Source: Bradyrhizobium sp. SK17
GTDB taxonomy: Bacteria > Pseudomonadota > Alphaproteobacteria > Rhizobiales > Xanthobacteraceae
Direction: 5' to 3'
NCBI RefSeq assembly: GCF_002831585.1
Contig: NZ_CP025113.1
Coordinates: 7,517,001 to 7,581,000, forward strand
DNA: 64,000 nt
The position numbers and the translations under genes were made by a program. The notes beneath the pieces are model-generated. The model saw only the letters and a list, made by a program, of their open reading frames with translations, made no database searches and had not been told where the DNA came from. Shown in pieces: positions 1-7,853 of the stretch (position 1 is its first letter; each line of letters begins with the position of its first letter).

Positions 1-2
1 AG

Positions 3-983
3 CGATGCGAGATTGCCAGGCTTTCGGCCGGTGGTAGCTCGATCCGGCAAATCGCGGCAGCTTTGGATCGCCCGCCATCAACGATCTCTCGGGAGCTGAA
101 CCGCAATTCTGGCGTTCAGGTCGGTTACAAGCCCAGCTATGCCCAGCAACAGATGCGAGCGCGGCGCTGGACGGGCTCTCGCCTCGAACGAGAGCCCGGC
201 CTGCGCCGCGCGGTGTTGGAACGTCTTGGTCGGGGCTGGTCGCCCGAGCAGGTCGCCGGCCGGCTGGCGCGTGAGCACGGCCGCAGGGTGATCTCCTATG
301 AGAGCATCTACCGCTTCATCTATGCCCAGCTCACCCGCACCTCGGACTTCAGCTGGCGACGCTATTTGCCGCGCGGCAAGAGCAAGCGCGGTCGTCGCGG
401 CAAGCGGGGCGGCAGTCCCGCAAGCTTCATCGAAGGCCGTGTTTCGCTGGATCAGCGTCCCATCGAGGTCGCCGATCGCAAGACCCCGGGCCATTGGGAG
501 GCCGACCTCATGATGTTCTCCAAATACGGTCAGCAGATCTTGGCCGTGCATGAGCGCACCTCCCGCCTGTTGCTCGGCGTCCCCCTCGCAAGCAAGCTCG
601 CCTCCGGCGTCGCCCACCATCTCGTGCGCCTGTTCGAGGTCCTGCCACAACCGATCCGCCGGACCGTCACCTTCGACAACGGCACCGAGTTCGCAGCTCA
701 CCTTTCCTTGCAAAGCCTCTTGATCAAGACGTTCTTCTGCGATCCCCACGCCCCCTGGCAGAAAGGTGGCATCGAGAACGCCATCGGCCGCATGCGCCGC
801 TTCATCCCACGCAACACCGACCTTGAGAAGCTGCCGACCCGCCGCCTTCGCAAGTCCATCGCCGCCTACAACAACACCCCGCGCAAATGCCTTGACTTCA
901 AGACCCCGACAGAGGTCTTTGCTGCTCAAGTGTTGCACTTCGAGTGTGAATCCACCTCCCGGCCTTCGCCGGGACGACACTGA
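3..983 (+). CDS. IS30-family transposase, 5' end outside window
   Basis: DDE transposase that would catalyse cut-and-paste or circle-mediated movement of an IS30-type element. The frame is open to the window edge and reads an HTH-like segment (RQIAAALDRPPSTISREL) before the TTG at 63, so the gene starts upstream. Counting from that TTG, the catalytic residues are D148 (GHWEADLM), D205 (TFDNGTEF) and E239 (GGIENAIGRMRR). The last two are separated by 33 residues, the IS30 spacing. The C-terminus (AAYNNTPRKCLDFKTPTEVF) is also typical. The reading frame is intact as far as visible. The terminal inverted repeats could not be defined, because the left end is missing and no partner is in the window. 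Confidence 0.93.
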   Translation, partial: RCEIARLSAGGSSIRQIAAALDRPPSTISRELNRNSGVQVGYKPSYAQQQMRARRWTGSRLEREPGLRRAVLERLGRGWSPEQVAGRLAREHGRRVISYESIYRFIYAQLTRTSDFSWRRYLPRGKSKRGRRGKRGGSPASFIEGRVSLDQRPIEVADRKTPGHWEADLMMFSKYGQQILAVHERTSRLLLGVPLASKLASGVAHHLVRLFEVLPQPIRRTVTFDNGTEFAAHLSLQSLLIKTFFCDPHAPWQKGGIENAIGRMRRFIPRNTDLEKLPTRRLRKSIAAYNNTPRKCLDFKTPTEVFAAQVLHFECESTSRPSPGRH

Positions 984-1430
984 GGGTGTTGCGCGGCCTT
1001 TGAGTCAAACATCCGCATTCTCGCGACATGAACTGTCCGAGCTTTGCTTTTTCACTCCACCCTCTCTTCACAGAGGGCGCAGTAAAAGCCGGGTGCCGAT
1101 CGCACCCATGGGCCCCGTGCAAAAGGTAGAAAGCACGGGGGTAGGACCACAGGTGTAACCGGAAACAGCCCGGCTTTCCCTGCGCGATGAGTTACGGCTT
1201 ACTTCGTGCTCTCCCCGGCGAGACTTGGCGTGTTTGTTACCGTCTCCGCAACGCGCACCGCGCAATTCGAGAGACACCTGCCACTGGGGCGTCAGGACCA
1301 CACGACTTCACCGTCCGCCTCACACGCACTCGTCAGTTGCGCGCTTGGCGTCCACCGCATCTCACCGCAACACTCCTGACGATGCGCAGCGCCCCTCGAT
1401 CGGGTGAGACGGGCATATTGAACATCTGAG
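984..1430. repeat. Structured intergenic repeat-like element
   Basis: No convincing gene lies here. The stretch folds well: an outer stem pairs 1085-1093 with 1169-1177, one hairpin pairs 1091-1096 with 1102-1107, and another pairs 1113-1120 with 1133-1140 (CCCCGTGC / GCACGGGG). The first hairpin competes with the outer stem for three bases. Wording such as 'GTAGGACCACAGGTG' and 'GTCAGGACCACACGACTTC' looks like a dispersed element I associate with Bradyrhizobium genomes, but I cannot search for copies. It sits directly downstream of the IS30 transposase. It could be an IS-associated remnant or a transcribed structured RNA. Confidence 0.45.
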
Positions 1431-1485
1431 TTGGGTTGGATGTCAAGTTAAATTCTGAAAATCGGAACAAATAGACCGCCGCCTC

Positions 1486-1569
1486 GTAGGATGGGTAGAG
1501 CGCAGCGAAACCCATCATTGACGCCGCGGGCACAGATCGATGGGTTTCGCTTCGCTCTACCCATCCTAC
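1486..1569. repeat. Long palindromic repeat (31-nt arms)
   Basis: The left arm 1486-1516 and right arm 1539-1569 are reverse complements at 30 of 31 positions, around a 22-nt loop. This is a REP/BIME-like intergenic palindrome. It lies about 120 bases upstream of the NIPSNAP gene and could form a cruciform or an RNA hairpin. The remainder of 1570-1690 shows no feature beyond probable promoter DNA for the next gene. Confidence 0.75.
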
Positions 1570-1690
1570 ATCCGAGTTGCCTGGCGCGTTCAACCGGCAA
1601 TACGGCCGAGCGAACACTGTGATGTGGCGCGAACCTACCGTCGAGCTATAGTCGGACGCCTCGGTCAACGACGGCTTGGAGCACCGCGGA

Positions 1691-2008
1691 ATGATTACTT
1701 GCTACCTGCGTTATGAGATCAGGCTGGGCAAGCTCGCCGATTTCGAAGCTTACGCCGCCATGTGGCTCGATCTGCTGCCGCGGTTCGGCGGCGTCCATCA
1801 CGGTTACTTCCTGCCCTCCGAAGGCGCGAGCGACGTCGCGCTGGCGATGTTCAGCTTTCCCAGCCTCGCGGCCTACGAGCAGTATAGGAAGGATTCCGCC
1901 ACCGATCCGGACGTTCAGAAGGCGATCGCCTTCGCCAAGGAGACGGGCTGCTTCACCCGCTACGACCGGTCGTTCTTCCGACCCTTGTTTCCGAAAGCGG
2001 CGCAATGA
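1691..2008 (+). CDS. NIPSNAP family protein
   Basis: Small (105 aa) alpha-beta barrel protein of the dimeric NIPSNAP fold. The start MITCYLRYEIRLGK at ATG 1691 is chosen because this hydrophobic first strand begins the domain; a TTG 15 bases upstream is the alternative. The family pattern is visible: an N-terminal strand, FEAYAAMWLDLLPRFGG, a central strand with HGYFLPSEG, then FSFPSLAAYEQYR. The biochemical role of bacterial members is not known. Its stop overlaps the start of the thioesterase gene (ATGA), so the two are probably translationally coupled and may act on the same metabolite. Confidence 0.8.
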   Translation: MITCYLRYEIRLGKLADFEAYAAMWLDLLPRFGGVHHGYFLPSEGASDVALAMFSFPSLAAYEQYRKDSATDPDVQKAIAFAKETGCFTRYDRSFFRPLFPKAAQ

Positions 2009-2412
2009 CGGAGACCAGCCTGAACAAAACAAGTGCAGATGTGCCGCCCGGCGCGCAGCTGCTTGGACGCGAATGGCTCGGCTTCGACGGCAAGATCGCC
2101 TCGATCCGTTTCGCGGCGCAGTCCGTGTTCACCAACCGGCATGGCACGATCCAGGGCGGCTTCCTCGCCGCGATGCTGGATTCCGCCACAGGTCTCGGAG
2201 CGCTGGCGGTGCTTCCCGAGAGCCAAACCGTGGTGACCAAGACCCTCACCACCCGGTTCCTCAAACCCGCGCGCGTCGGCCCGATCACGGCCAGGGCGAA
2301 GGTCGTCGCGCAGACCGACCGCGACATGATCGTCGAGGCCGACCTGATCGATGCTGACAACGTGACGGTCGCCACCGCCACGGCTGAACTGCGGATTCTC
2401 GACAAGCGGTAG
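2005..2412 (+). CDS. PaaI/YdiI-type hotdog-fold thioesterase
   Basis: Probable cytoplasmic acyl-CoA thioesterase, 135 aa, a single hotdog domain. The segment RHGTIQGGFLAAMLDSATGLGAL matches the PaaI-type active-site loop and central helix: the HG is followed by a GG and an acidic residue in the helix (MLDSA). The following strands (TTRFLKPARVGPITARAKV) match the family. Substrate cannot be told from sequence. The ATG overlaps the stop of the NIPSNAP gene. No recognisable catabolic operon follows, so this two-gene unit seems to stand alone. Confidence 0.85.
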   Translation: MTETSLNKTSADVPPGAQLLGREWLGFDGKIASIRFAAQSVFTNRHGTIQGGFLAAMLDSATGLGALAVLPESQTVVTKTLTTRFLKPARVGPITARAKVVAQTDRDMIVEADLIDADNVTVATATAELRILDKR

Positions 2413-2486
2413 GCGCGCTAGGCCATGTACTCATAAACGTCGGCTTCCGGGCATTCAGCCGAAGTCGCCCGGCCTGCCCGCCAATT

Positions 2487-2513
2487 GCGGCTTCTGACCC
2501 GTTGCGGACATTC
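2487..2513. repeat. Short palindromic repeat, copy 1
   Basis: Copy of a motif built around GCGGCTTCTG-ACCC-GTTGCGGAC that recurs at 3126, 3219, 3571 and 3947. Part of a 231-base gene-free gap (2413-2643) in which nothing else is recognisable. Confidence 0.5.
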
Positions 2514-2643
2514 GCACATTGATACCTCTAAACTCGTCGTAGTAGAGTTCCTAGCATGCACGCCATCAGCGATATTCTTCATGTCTTGGTCGGCCTTGTC
2601 CTCAACTAGCCTCGTTGGCAGAAGCTCGAAGGCAGCGACCTGA

Positions 2644-3120
2644 ATGTCTCAAAATGCGCAAGCTAGTCCTCGGGTCCCCGACGAGTTGGCCGGTGTCCTT
2701 CGGCAACTCATGAAACGCACGGCGATCGTCAATGCATTGATTGCCCTCGTGGGCATAAGCGTGACCTTGTACGTCTACCTCAAGTGTCCAATTCCCTCTG
2801 AGATCATCCGTCATGGGCTCGATAAGTTCGGTAAGCCGCTTGAGCCTGAGAACGCCATATCTTACCTCCTCGTTTGCCCGCTTTTCCTAGGTTGGCTTGT
2901 CTTGATGCCATTGTTGGGAGCCAGGCAGGCGACGAGTATGACTTCTGACGAAGCTCTGGCTAGGGCGAGAAAGACCTTTGCATGGGTGCGTTGGGCAAAG
3001 CCGATCGAACCGTCCGTTCCATTTTATCAAGTGCTTTGCATTCTGCTCGTGAGCTTCCAAATCCTTGTATTCAGCGCGACTATCTTCCGTGATGTTTCAG
3101 CTGCGCTCGGTCACTTCTGA
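2644..3120 (+). CDS. Hypothetical membrane protein (3 predicted TM segments)
   Basis: 158 aa protein that I do not recognise. Hydrophobic stretches lie at about residues 25-45 (IVNALIALVGISVTLYVYL), 75-92 (LLVCPLFLGWLVLMPLLG) and 132-150 (VLCILLVSFQILVFSATI), so it is probably an inner-membrane protein. Base composition is visibly lower in GC than the neighbouring genes and codon use is more mixed, suggesting recent acquisition. It sits in the palindrome-rich accessory strip next to other orphan small genes. The start codon has no strong Shine-Dalgarno sequence, so the start is uncertain. Confidence 0.6.
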   Translation: MSQNAQASPRVPDELAGVLRQLMKRTAIVNALIALVGISVTLYVYLKCPIPSEIIRHGLDKFGKPLEPENAISYLLVCPLFLGWLVLMPLLGARQATSMTSDEALARARKTFAWVRWAKPIEPSVPFYQVLCILLVSFQILVFSATIFRDVSAALGHF

Positions 3121-3125
3121 CGTGG

Positions 3126-3155
3126 ATGTCCGCTTCTGGCCCGTTGCTGAAGTTC
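3126..3155. repeat. Short palindromic repeat, copy 2
   Basis: ATGTCCGCTTCTGGCCCGTT followed by a decayed right half (GCTGAAGTTC). Begins six bases after the stop of the preceding membrane-protein gene. Confidence 0.5.
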
Positions 3156-3218
3156 AGTCTTTACGTGAGTGCGTCAGCTAGTGAGAGAGAGCGGACACGA
3201 CCAAGTTCCGTTCGGGCC

Positions 3219-3243
3219 GACCGCTTTTGACCCTAAGCGGTCC
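3219..3243. repeat. Short palindromic repeat, copy 3
   Basis: GACCGCTT-TTGACCCTA-AGCGGTC: 8-nt arms that are perfect complements, giving the clearest hairpin of the set. Confidence 0.55.
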
Positions 3244-3328
3244 TGGCACGTCTCCAAGCTTGCGCCATTTGAAGTGACTAAGAAACTGGAAGGGAACGCT
3301 CTTCCGATAATAGGGCACCGGAGGACCA

Positions 3329-3526
3329 ATGGCCGAATTCTTCGTTCGCGCAATCGGGGCTGCCATCGAAGCCGTCCTGGACGCGCTGGTCGCGTACACT
3401 GGAAAACGAGCGCTGTCGCTTTTTGGATTGCAGTCGAACCTGTTCGTCGAGTTCTTGATTGGATTTGTTGTTTGGGCGATTTTCGTACTCGCGCTGACGG
3501 TGCTCATCACCGCGCTGTTTGTGTAA
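3329..3526 (+). CDS. Small hypothetical membrane protein
   Basis: 65 aa protein with an amphipathic N-terminal half (FVRAIGAAIEAVLDALVAY) and one strong transmembrane helix near residues 40-63 (EFLIGFVVWAIFVLALTVLI). A good ribosome binding site (GGAGG, eight bases upstream of ATG 3329) supports translation. I recognise no family. It lies alone between palindrome copies, and the flanking DNA has no other gene-like content. Confidence 0.6.
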   Translation: MAEFFVRAIGAAIEAVLDALVAYTGKRALSLFGLQSNLFVEFLIGFVVWAIFVLALTVLITALFV

Positions 3527-3570
3527 CCATCGCGCATTCTTGCCGGAGTTAATCGCTCTTAGCTGACATG

Positions 3571-3613
3571 TCCGCCGGAACGCGCTGGACATTCGCCTTT
3601 GACCCTGAGCGGA
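3571..3613. repeat. Short palindromic repeat, copy 4 (two tandem half-units)
   Basis: TCCGCCGGAACGCGCTGGAC followed directly by CGCCTTTGACCCTGAGCGGAC. It looks like two adjacent, partly decayed units of the same motif. Confidence 0.45.
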
Positions 3614-3689
3614 CTTGATCAAATGTTGAGGTGCGTTCTTAAATCTCTGCCAACGTGGGCTTGTTATCACAGGACATAGAACTCGTCTC

Positions 3690-3881
3690 ATGCCCAAGAG
3701 TGGATATATCGTTAGATCTGGAGAGCAGGTCTATCAGGTCGCAACACCGCAAGACGCGCTTGCGCAGGCCGAATGGATGGCGGCCGAGGGGATGGAAGAC
3801 GCCTGGATCATTACTCCGGGCCCCCGCGGCGTGATTTTGAGCCTCGAAACTTTGCGATACGCACTCAAAGACCTAGGCTAG
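3690..3881 (+). CDS. Small hypothetical protein
   Basis: 63 aa soluble protein beginning MPKSGYIVRSGEQVYQVATP. The pattern of short beta strands and one helix (QDALAQAEWMAAEG) is protein-like, and codon third positions are biased towards G/C as in real genes of this genome. No transmembrane segment or signal peptide is seen, and I do not recognise a family. No strong Shine-Dalgarno precedes the ATG, so expression is less certain than for its neighbours. Confidence 0.5.
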   Translation: MPKSGYIVRSGEQVYQVATPQDALAQAEWMAAEGMEDAWIITPGPRGVILSLETLRYALKDLG

Positions 3882-3946
3882 CTGAGCATGCAAGCCGGAA
3901 CACCGTAACGCTAACTCCTCCAGCAAACACGACTGACCTGAAGGTT

Positions 3947-3976
3947 GATGTCGGCTACTGGCCCGCAACCGACATG
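3947..3976. repeat. Short palindromic repeat, copy 5
   Basis: ATGTCGGCT...ACCGACAT flanking CTGGCCCGC. Lies in the 179-base gap between the 63 aa gene and the end of the convergent serine hydrolase gene. Confidence 0.5.
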
Positions 3977-4060
3977 CCGGAATTTCGGCTTCAACGTCAG
4001 CTTTCGCAACGAGAGCAGACGCGACGAGTTATGAGTACGCGTCCGAGTTCGTGGCGCCAG

Positions 4061-5521
4061 CTATTCCACCGTCGTGTCGAGCCGCATCAGCCCGTCATTG
4101 TCGAACAGTTCGAGCCTTGCCCCGTCTGCGACGGCCCTCAAGCAAAGCTCGTGCTGATCGCCCGGCTCGTCCAGGCTGCGGCAGAAGCGGCCACGATCAT
4201 CGACGCGCCATATTCCGGTCCAGCGCGGACGGCGCTCCGGTCCGGCCAACACTGCGAGCGCGCCGTCGGCTCGCACCTGCCAGGCGAACGGACCACCCTC
4301 GAGCAGCCTGCCGGCCACCAGCGTCTTTCCGGACAGCGCAGCTTTCAGCGCGTCGCCATCGAGGCGCGTTCCACTGGCATGGGCGAGCGCGATATCCGGG
4401 CCGATATCGGTCGCTCCTGCCGCGGACAGGATCAGCCAGAGCAGCCGCCCCATCTGCCGGAAATTCGGCTCCGGCCTATGCGGGACATCGCTGTTGATCC
4501 GATGCACGATGACGAGATCATAGGCCGGGATCACGAAGGCGTACTGGCCCTCGGCGCCGATCGCCTCGAACGTGCCCGTCGGCACCTTGACCGTCGGCGC
4601 TCCCATATCGGACGGGAAGCCGATCCACCACAGATAGCCGTAGCCGAGGCCCGGCCCGAGCGTCGCAAAGGCCGGCGAATAGGCCTCGGTGCTCTCGCGC
4701 ACCCAGGCGCCCGGCACGACCTGGCGGTCCTTCCAGCGCCCGCCATGCAGATAGAGCAGCGCGAAGCGCGCCAGGTCGCGCGCACTCATGCGGATGGGAT
4801 AGGCCGGATGGTCGGACGCCGCACCCCTGACATACTCGCCATCGCCCGGCTGGTAGTCCTGCATGCCGATCGGTCGTGCGATCCTGTCGTCGATCGCGGC
4901 GAAGATCGACTGCGACGTGGCGCGCTCATAGATCGTCCCGAGCACGTTGAAGTCCCAGTTGTTGTAGTACCAAAACGTGCCCGGCGCGTGGCTGCCGCGC
5001 AGCGGGCGCTGCTTCGCCATGCCCGGCGTCTCGTAAAGCGCGGCGTGATAGATGCCGGAACGCGCCTTCAGGAGATCGGCGACGGTCGCGGTCTTTTCGA
5101 CATCGGTCAGGCCCGGTGCGTTATCTTCGATGCCGAGGCTGCCGATGGTGGCGGCGGGATCGATCTGATGCGCGTCGACCGCGATGCCGATCAGCGCACT
5201 GAGCAGGCTCTTCCGGATCGAATGCAGGTTGGACTTCACCGCGGTATCGCCCCATTCCGCGACGATGCGACCATGCTGCACGATCATCACCGCGGCGGTC
5301 GGGGCAACGTGTTGAGACCACGACTTCACCTCGGCGAGCCTTTCCGTCGACCAGCCGGCGGCCTCCGGCGCGATGGTCTCGAAGGCTGCACCTGGAAAAT
5401 TGTCGGCGATCACAGCCGGTGGCTCGGCGCGACATGAAGGTGCGGCAAGGCTGAGCAAAAGGGTCAGTAATACGACGGCCGCAACAGAACGGCGGCGCGT
5501 CGAGGTCCGGACATCGCTCAC
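4061..5521 (-). CDS. Class C beta-lactamase-fold serine hydrolase
   Basis: 486 aa exported hydrolase of the penicillin-binding-protein/class C beta-lactamase (esterase) superfamily. A signal sequence is visible (VAAVVLLTLLLSLAAPSCRA, cleavage near residue 30; the Cys may make it a lipoprotein, but the lipobox is imperfect). S101-I-R-K104 is the SxxK nucleophile motif and the YYNN at 185-188 is the YxN motif. The GTG at 5521 is chosen because GGAGG lies seven bases upstream; a longer frame up to 5578 has no such site. It is the last gene of the molybdenum hydroxylase operon, 58 bases after the Mo subunit, so it may act on the same periplasmic substrate or product. Activity could be esterase, amidase or lactamase. 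Confidence 0.85.
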   Translation of the reverse strand: MSDVRTSTRRRSVAAVVLLTLLLSLAAPSCRAEPPAVIADNFPGAAFETIAPEAAGWSTERLAEVKSWSQHVAPTAAVMIVQHGRIVAEWGDTAVKSNLHSIRKSLLSALIGIAVDAHQIDPAATIGSLGIEDNAPGLTDVEKTATVADLLKARSGIYHAALYETPGMAKQRPLRGSHAPGTFWYYNNWDFNVLGTIYERATSQSIFAAIDDRIARPIGMQDYQPGDGEYVRGAASDHPAYPIRMSARDLARFALLYLHGGRWKDRQVVPGAWVRESTEAYSPAFATLGPGLGYGYLWWIGFPSDMGAPTVKVPTGTFEAIGAEGQYAFVIPAYDLVIVHRINSDVPHRPEPNFRQMGRLLWLILSAAGATDIGPDIALAHASGTRLDGDALKAALSGKTLVAGRLLEGGPFAWQVRADGALAVLAGPERRPRWTGIWRVDDRGRFCRSLDEPGDQHELCLRAVADGARLELFDNDGLMRLDTTVE

Positions 5522-5579
5522 AGAATTCCTCCGTGTCGGCGCAAGAAGTGGCCGACACGGATAGCAGACTTCGATCAAT

Positions 5580-7850
5580 TCAGCGAGCGAGCCCCATCAC
5601 GAGCTCGTCGATCTTGATCGGGAAATTCCGCACGCGGATGCCGGTAGCGTGGAAGACCGCGTTGGCGACCGCACCGGCGCTGCCGGTGATGCCGATCTCG
5701 CCGACGCCCTTGATGCCGAGCGGATTGACGTGCGGATCGTGCTCGTCGACCGTGATGACCTCCATCGGCGGCACGTCGGCATTAACAGGCACATGATACT
5801 CGGCGAGGTTCGCATTGAGGATGCGGCCCGACCGCTTGTCCATCACCGCCTCCTCGTGCAGCGCAAAGGAGAGGCCCCAGATCATGCCGCCATAGAGCTG
5901 GCTCTGCACCATCAACGGATTGATGATGCGGCCGGCGGCGAACGCGCCGACCATCCGCGTGGCGCGGATCTGGCCGAGCTCCGGATCGACCTTGACCTCG
6001 GCGAACACCGCGCCATGCGCGTGCATCGCATATTGCGATTGCGCCGCCGCGTCGGCCGCACCGGTGCCTCTGCCCTCGACCTCGGCGACGCCGGCGCGCG
6101 CCAGGATCTCGGCATAGCTTTCGCTGCGCGCATCGTCGTCGCGGCGATGCAGCCGCCCGGCCCGCGCCACCACGCCGGCATTGCCGGCGCCGAACAGCGG
6201 CGAGCGCTCATCCGTGGTGGCAAGCTCGGCGAGTTTTGCGATCGCGGCAGCGCCCGCGTTGTGGATCGCGGCGCCGACGGTCGCGGTGTGCCCCGACCCG
6301 CCGGCGATGCCGGCATCGGGCAGATCGGAGCTGCCGGAGCGGAACGTGAGCTGATCGAAATCGAGCCCGAGCGAGTCGGCAGAGATCTGCGCAAGCGCGG
6401 TCCAGGCGCCCTGTCCCATGTCGTGTGCGCCGGTCTCCATCACGCCCTTGCCATCGGCGCGGATCACCGCGCGCGCATTGCCCTGGAACATGATCGCCGG
6501 GAACGTCGCGGTGCCGATGCCCCAGCCGACCAGGAAACCGTTCTCGTCGCGCATCTGCTTCGGCTGCAACGGGCGCCCGGCCCAGCCGAAGCGCTCGGCC
6601 GCCCTGGCGTAGCATTGGCGCAGCGCCTTCGAGGAGAACGGCTTGCCGGTGGTCGGCTCGACCTCGGCATAGTTCTTCAGCCGGAACTCCAGCGGATCGA
6701 TGCCGCAGGCGAACGCCGCCTCGTCGATCGCGCTTTCCAGCACGATCGATCCGGTGGCCTCGCCCGGTGCGCGCATGAACAGCGGCGTGCCGGTGTCGAC
6801 GCGCACGGCTTCATGTGCGGTGCGGATCGCGGGGCTGGCATAGAGCGTGTGCGAGGCGTCGGCCGCGGGCTCGTAGAAATCGTCGAAGCTCGACGTCGTG
6901 ACGCGCGCCTCGTGGTTGATCGCGGTCAGCGCCCCGGCATCGTCGGTGCCGATCCGGATGCGCTGCCGGGTCGGCGGACGATGGCCGACCGGGCCATACA
7001 TCTGGCCACGGCGCAGCACCAGCTTGACCGGACGACCGGTCAGCTTCGCAGCCATGATGCCGAGCACCTGCGGGCCGGAGATCAGCCCCTTGGAGCCGAA
7101 GCCACCGCCGAGGAACGGGCTGTTGATGTGGATGTTGGCCGGCGAGATGCCGAACAGCCCGGCAACGCGCATCTGCGCGAACCCCATGCCCTGGCTCGGC
7201 GTGTCGATGAACAGGCGGTCGCCGTCCCACACCGCGACGATCGCGTGCGGCTCCATCGCGTTGTGATACTGCGCCGGGGTCTCGTAGGTCGCATCGGTCA
7301 GCTTCGAAGCGGCAGCCATGCCGGCATCAATGTCGCCATGGCGGACCTCGGCCGGATTGCCGATGCCGACCACCGGCGGCGCATAGGCCTCGCCGGCATC
7401 GAGGCCGACGCGCGCGATCTCGACCTGGTAGCGCGGCGACAGCAGCGCGGCGCCTTCGGTCGCGGCCTCCAGCGTCTCGGCGATCACCACCGCGATCGCC
7501 TGGTTGGCGTAGCGCACCTCGTCGCTCTGCAACAGCTCCATGCGGAAGGCGAACGGATTGCCCTTGGCGTCCGGGTCTTCCGCAAGCTCCGGCTTATGCG
7601 CCGGCGTCATCACGTCGATCACGCCGGGATGGCGCTTCGCGGCGGCGACGTCGAGCGATGTGACGCGGCCACGCGCGATGCAGCTGCTTGCGATCACGGC
7701 GTAGAGCATGCCGGGCGGATGATTGTCGGCGGCATAGCGCGCCTTGCCGGTGACCTTGAGCACGCCGTCGGTGCGGGTCAGCGGCTGGCCGATGTTCGAG
7801 CCATGACGGATATGGGCGGGGTCGCGGGTCAGACTGATCTCAAGCGTCAT
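5580..7850 (-). CDS. Xanthine dehydrogenase-family molybdopterin-binding subunit
   Basis: 756 aa large subunit of a molybdenum hydroxylase. It binds the molybdopterin cytosine dinucleotide cofactor and oxidises an aldehyde or N-heterocycle. The N-terminal domain begins at about residue 25 (PLTRTDGVLKVTGKARYAADN), the Mo-binding motif SPFLGGGFGSKG is near residue 245, and the C-terminal GVKGVGEIGITGSAGA carries the conserved active-site glutamate. Length matches PaoC/YagR and IorB relatives. It starts three bases after the FAD subunit stop. Substrate is not inferable; the PaoB-like FAD partner favours an aldehyde. Confidence 0.9.
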   Translation of the reverse strand: MTLEISLTRDPAHIRHGSNIGQPLTRTDGVLKVTGKARYAADNHPPGMLYAVIASSCIARGRVTSLDVAAAKRHPGVIDVMTPAHKPELAEDPDAKGNPFAFRMELLQSDEVRYANQAIAVVIAETLEAATEGAALLSPRYQVEIARVGLDAGEAYAPPVVGIGNPAEVRHGDIDAGMAAASKLTDATYETPAQYHNAMEPHAIVAVWDGDRLFIDTPSQGMGFAQMRVAGLFGISPANIHINSPFLGGGFGSKGLISGPQVLGIMAAKLTGRPVKLVLRRGQMYGPVGHRPPTRQRIRIGTDDAGALTAINHEARVTTSSFDDFYEPAADASHTLYASPAIRTAHEAVRVDTGTPLFMRAPGEATGSIVLESAIDEAAFACGIDPLEFRLKNYAEVEPTTGKPFSSKALRQCYARAAERFGWAGRPLQPKQMRDENGFLVGWGIGTATFPAIMFQGNARAVIRADGKGVMETGAHDMGQGAWTALAQISADSLGLDFDQLTFRSGSSDLPDAGIAGGSGHTATVGAAIHNAGAAAIAKLAELATTDERSPLFGAGNAGVVARAGRLHRRDDDARSESYAEILARAGVAEVEGRGTGAADAAAQSQYAMHAHGAVFAEVKVDPELGQIRATRMVGAFAAGRIINPLMVQSQLYGGMIWGLSFALHEEAVMDKRSGRILNANLAEYHVPVNADVPPMEVITVDEHDPHVNPLGIKGVGEIGITGSAGAVANAVFHATGIRVRNFPIKIDELVMGLAR

Positions 7851-7853
7851 GCG

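Noticed and set aside
3169..3552. 127-codon + strand frame overlapping the 65 aa gene
   Set aside because: It overlaps the better-supported 65 aa gene (good ribosome site, coherent membrane helix) and reads palindrome sequence.
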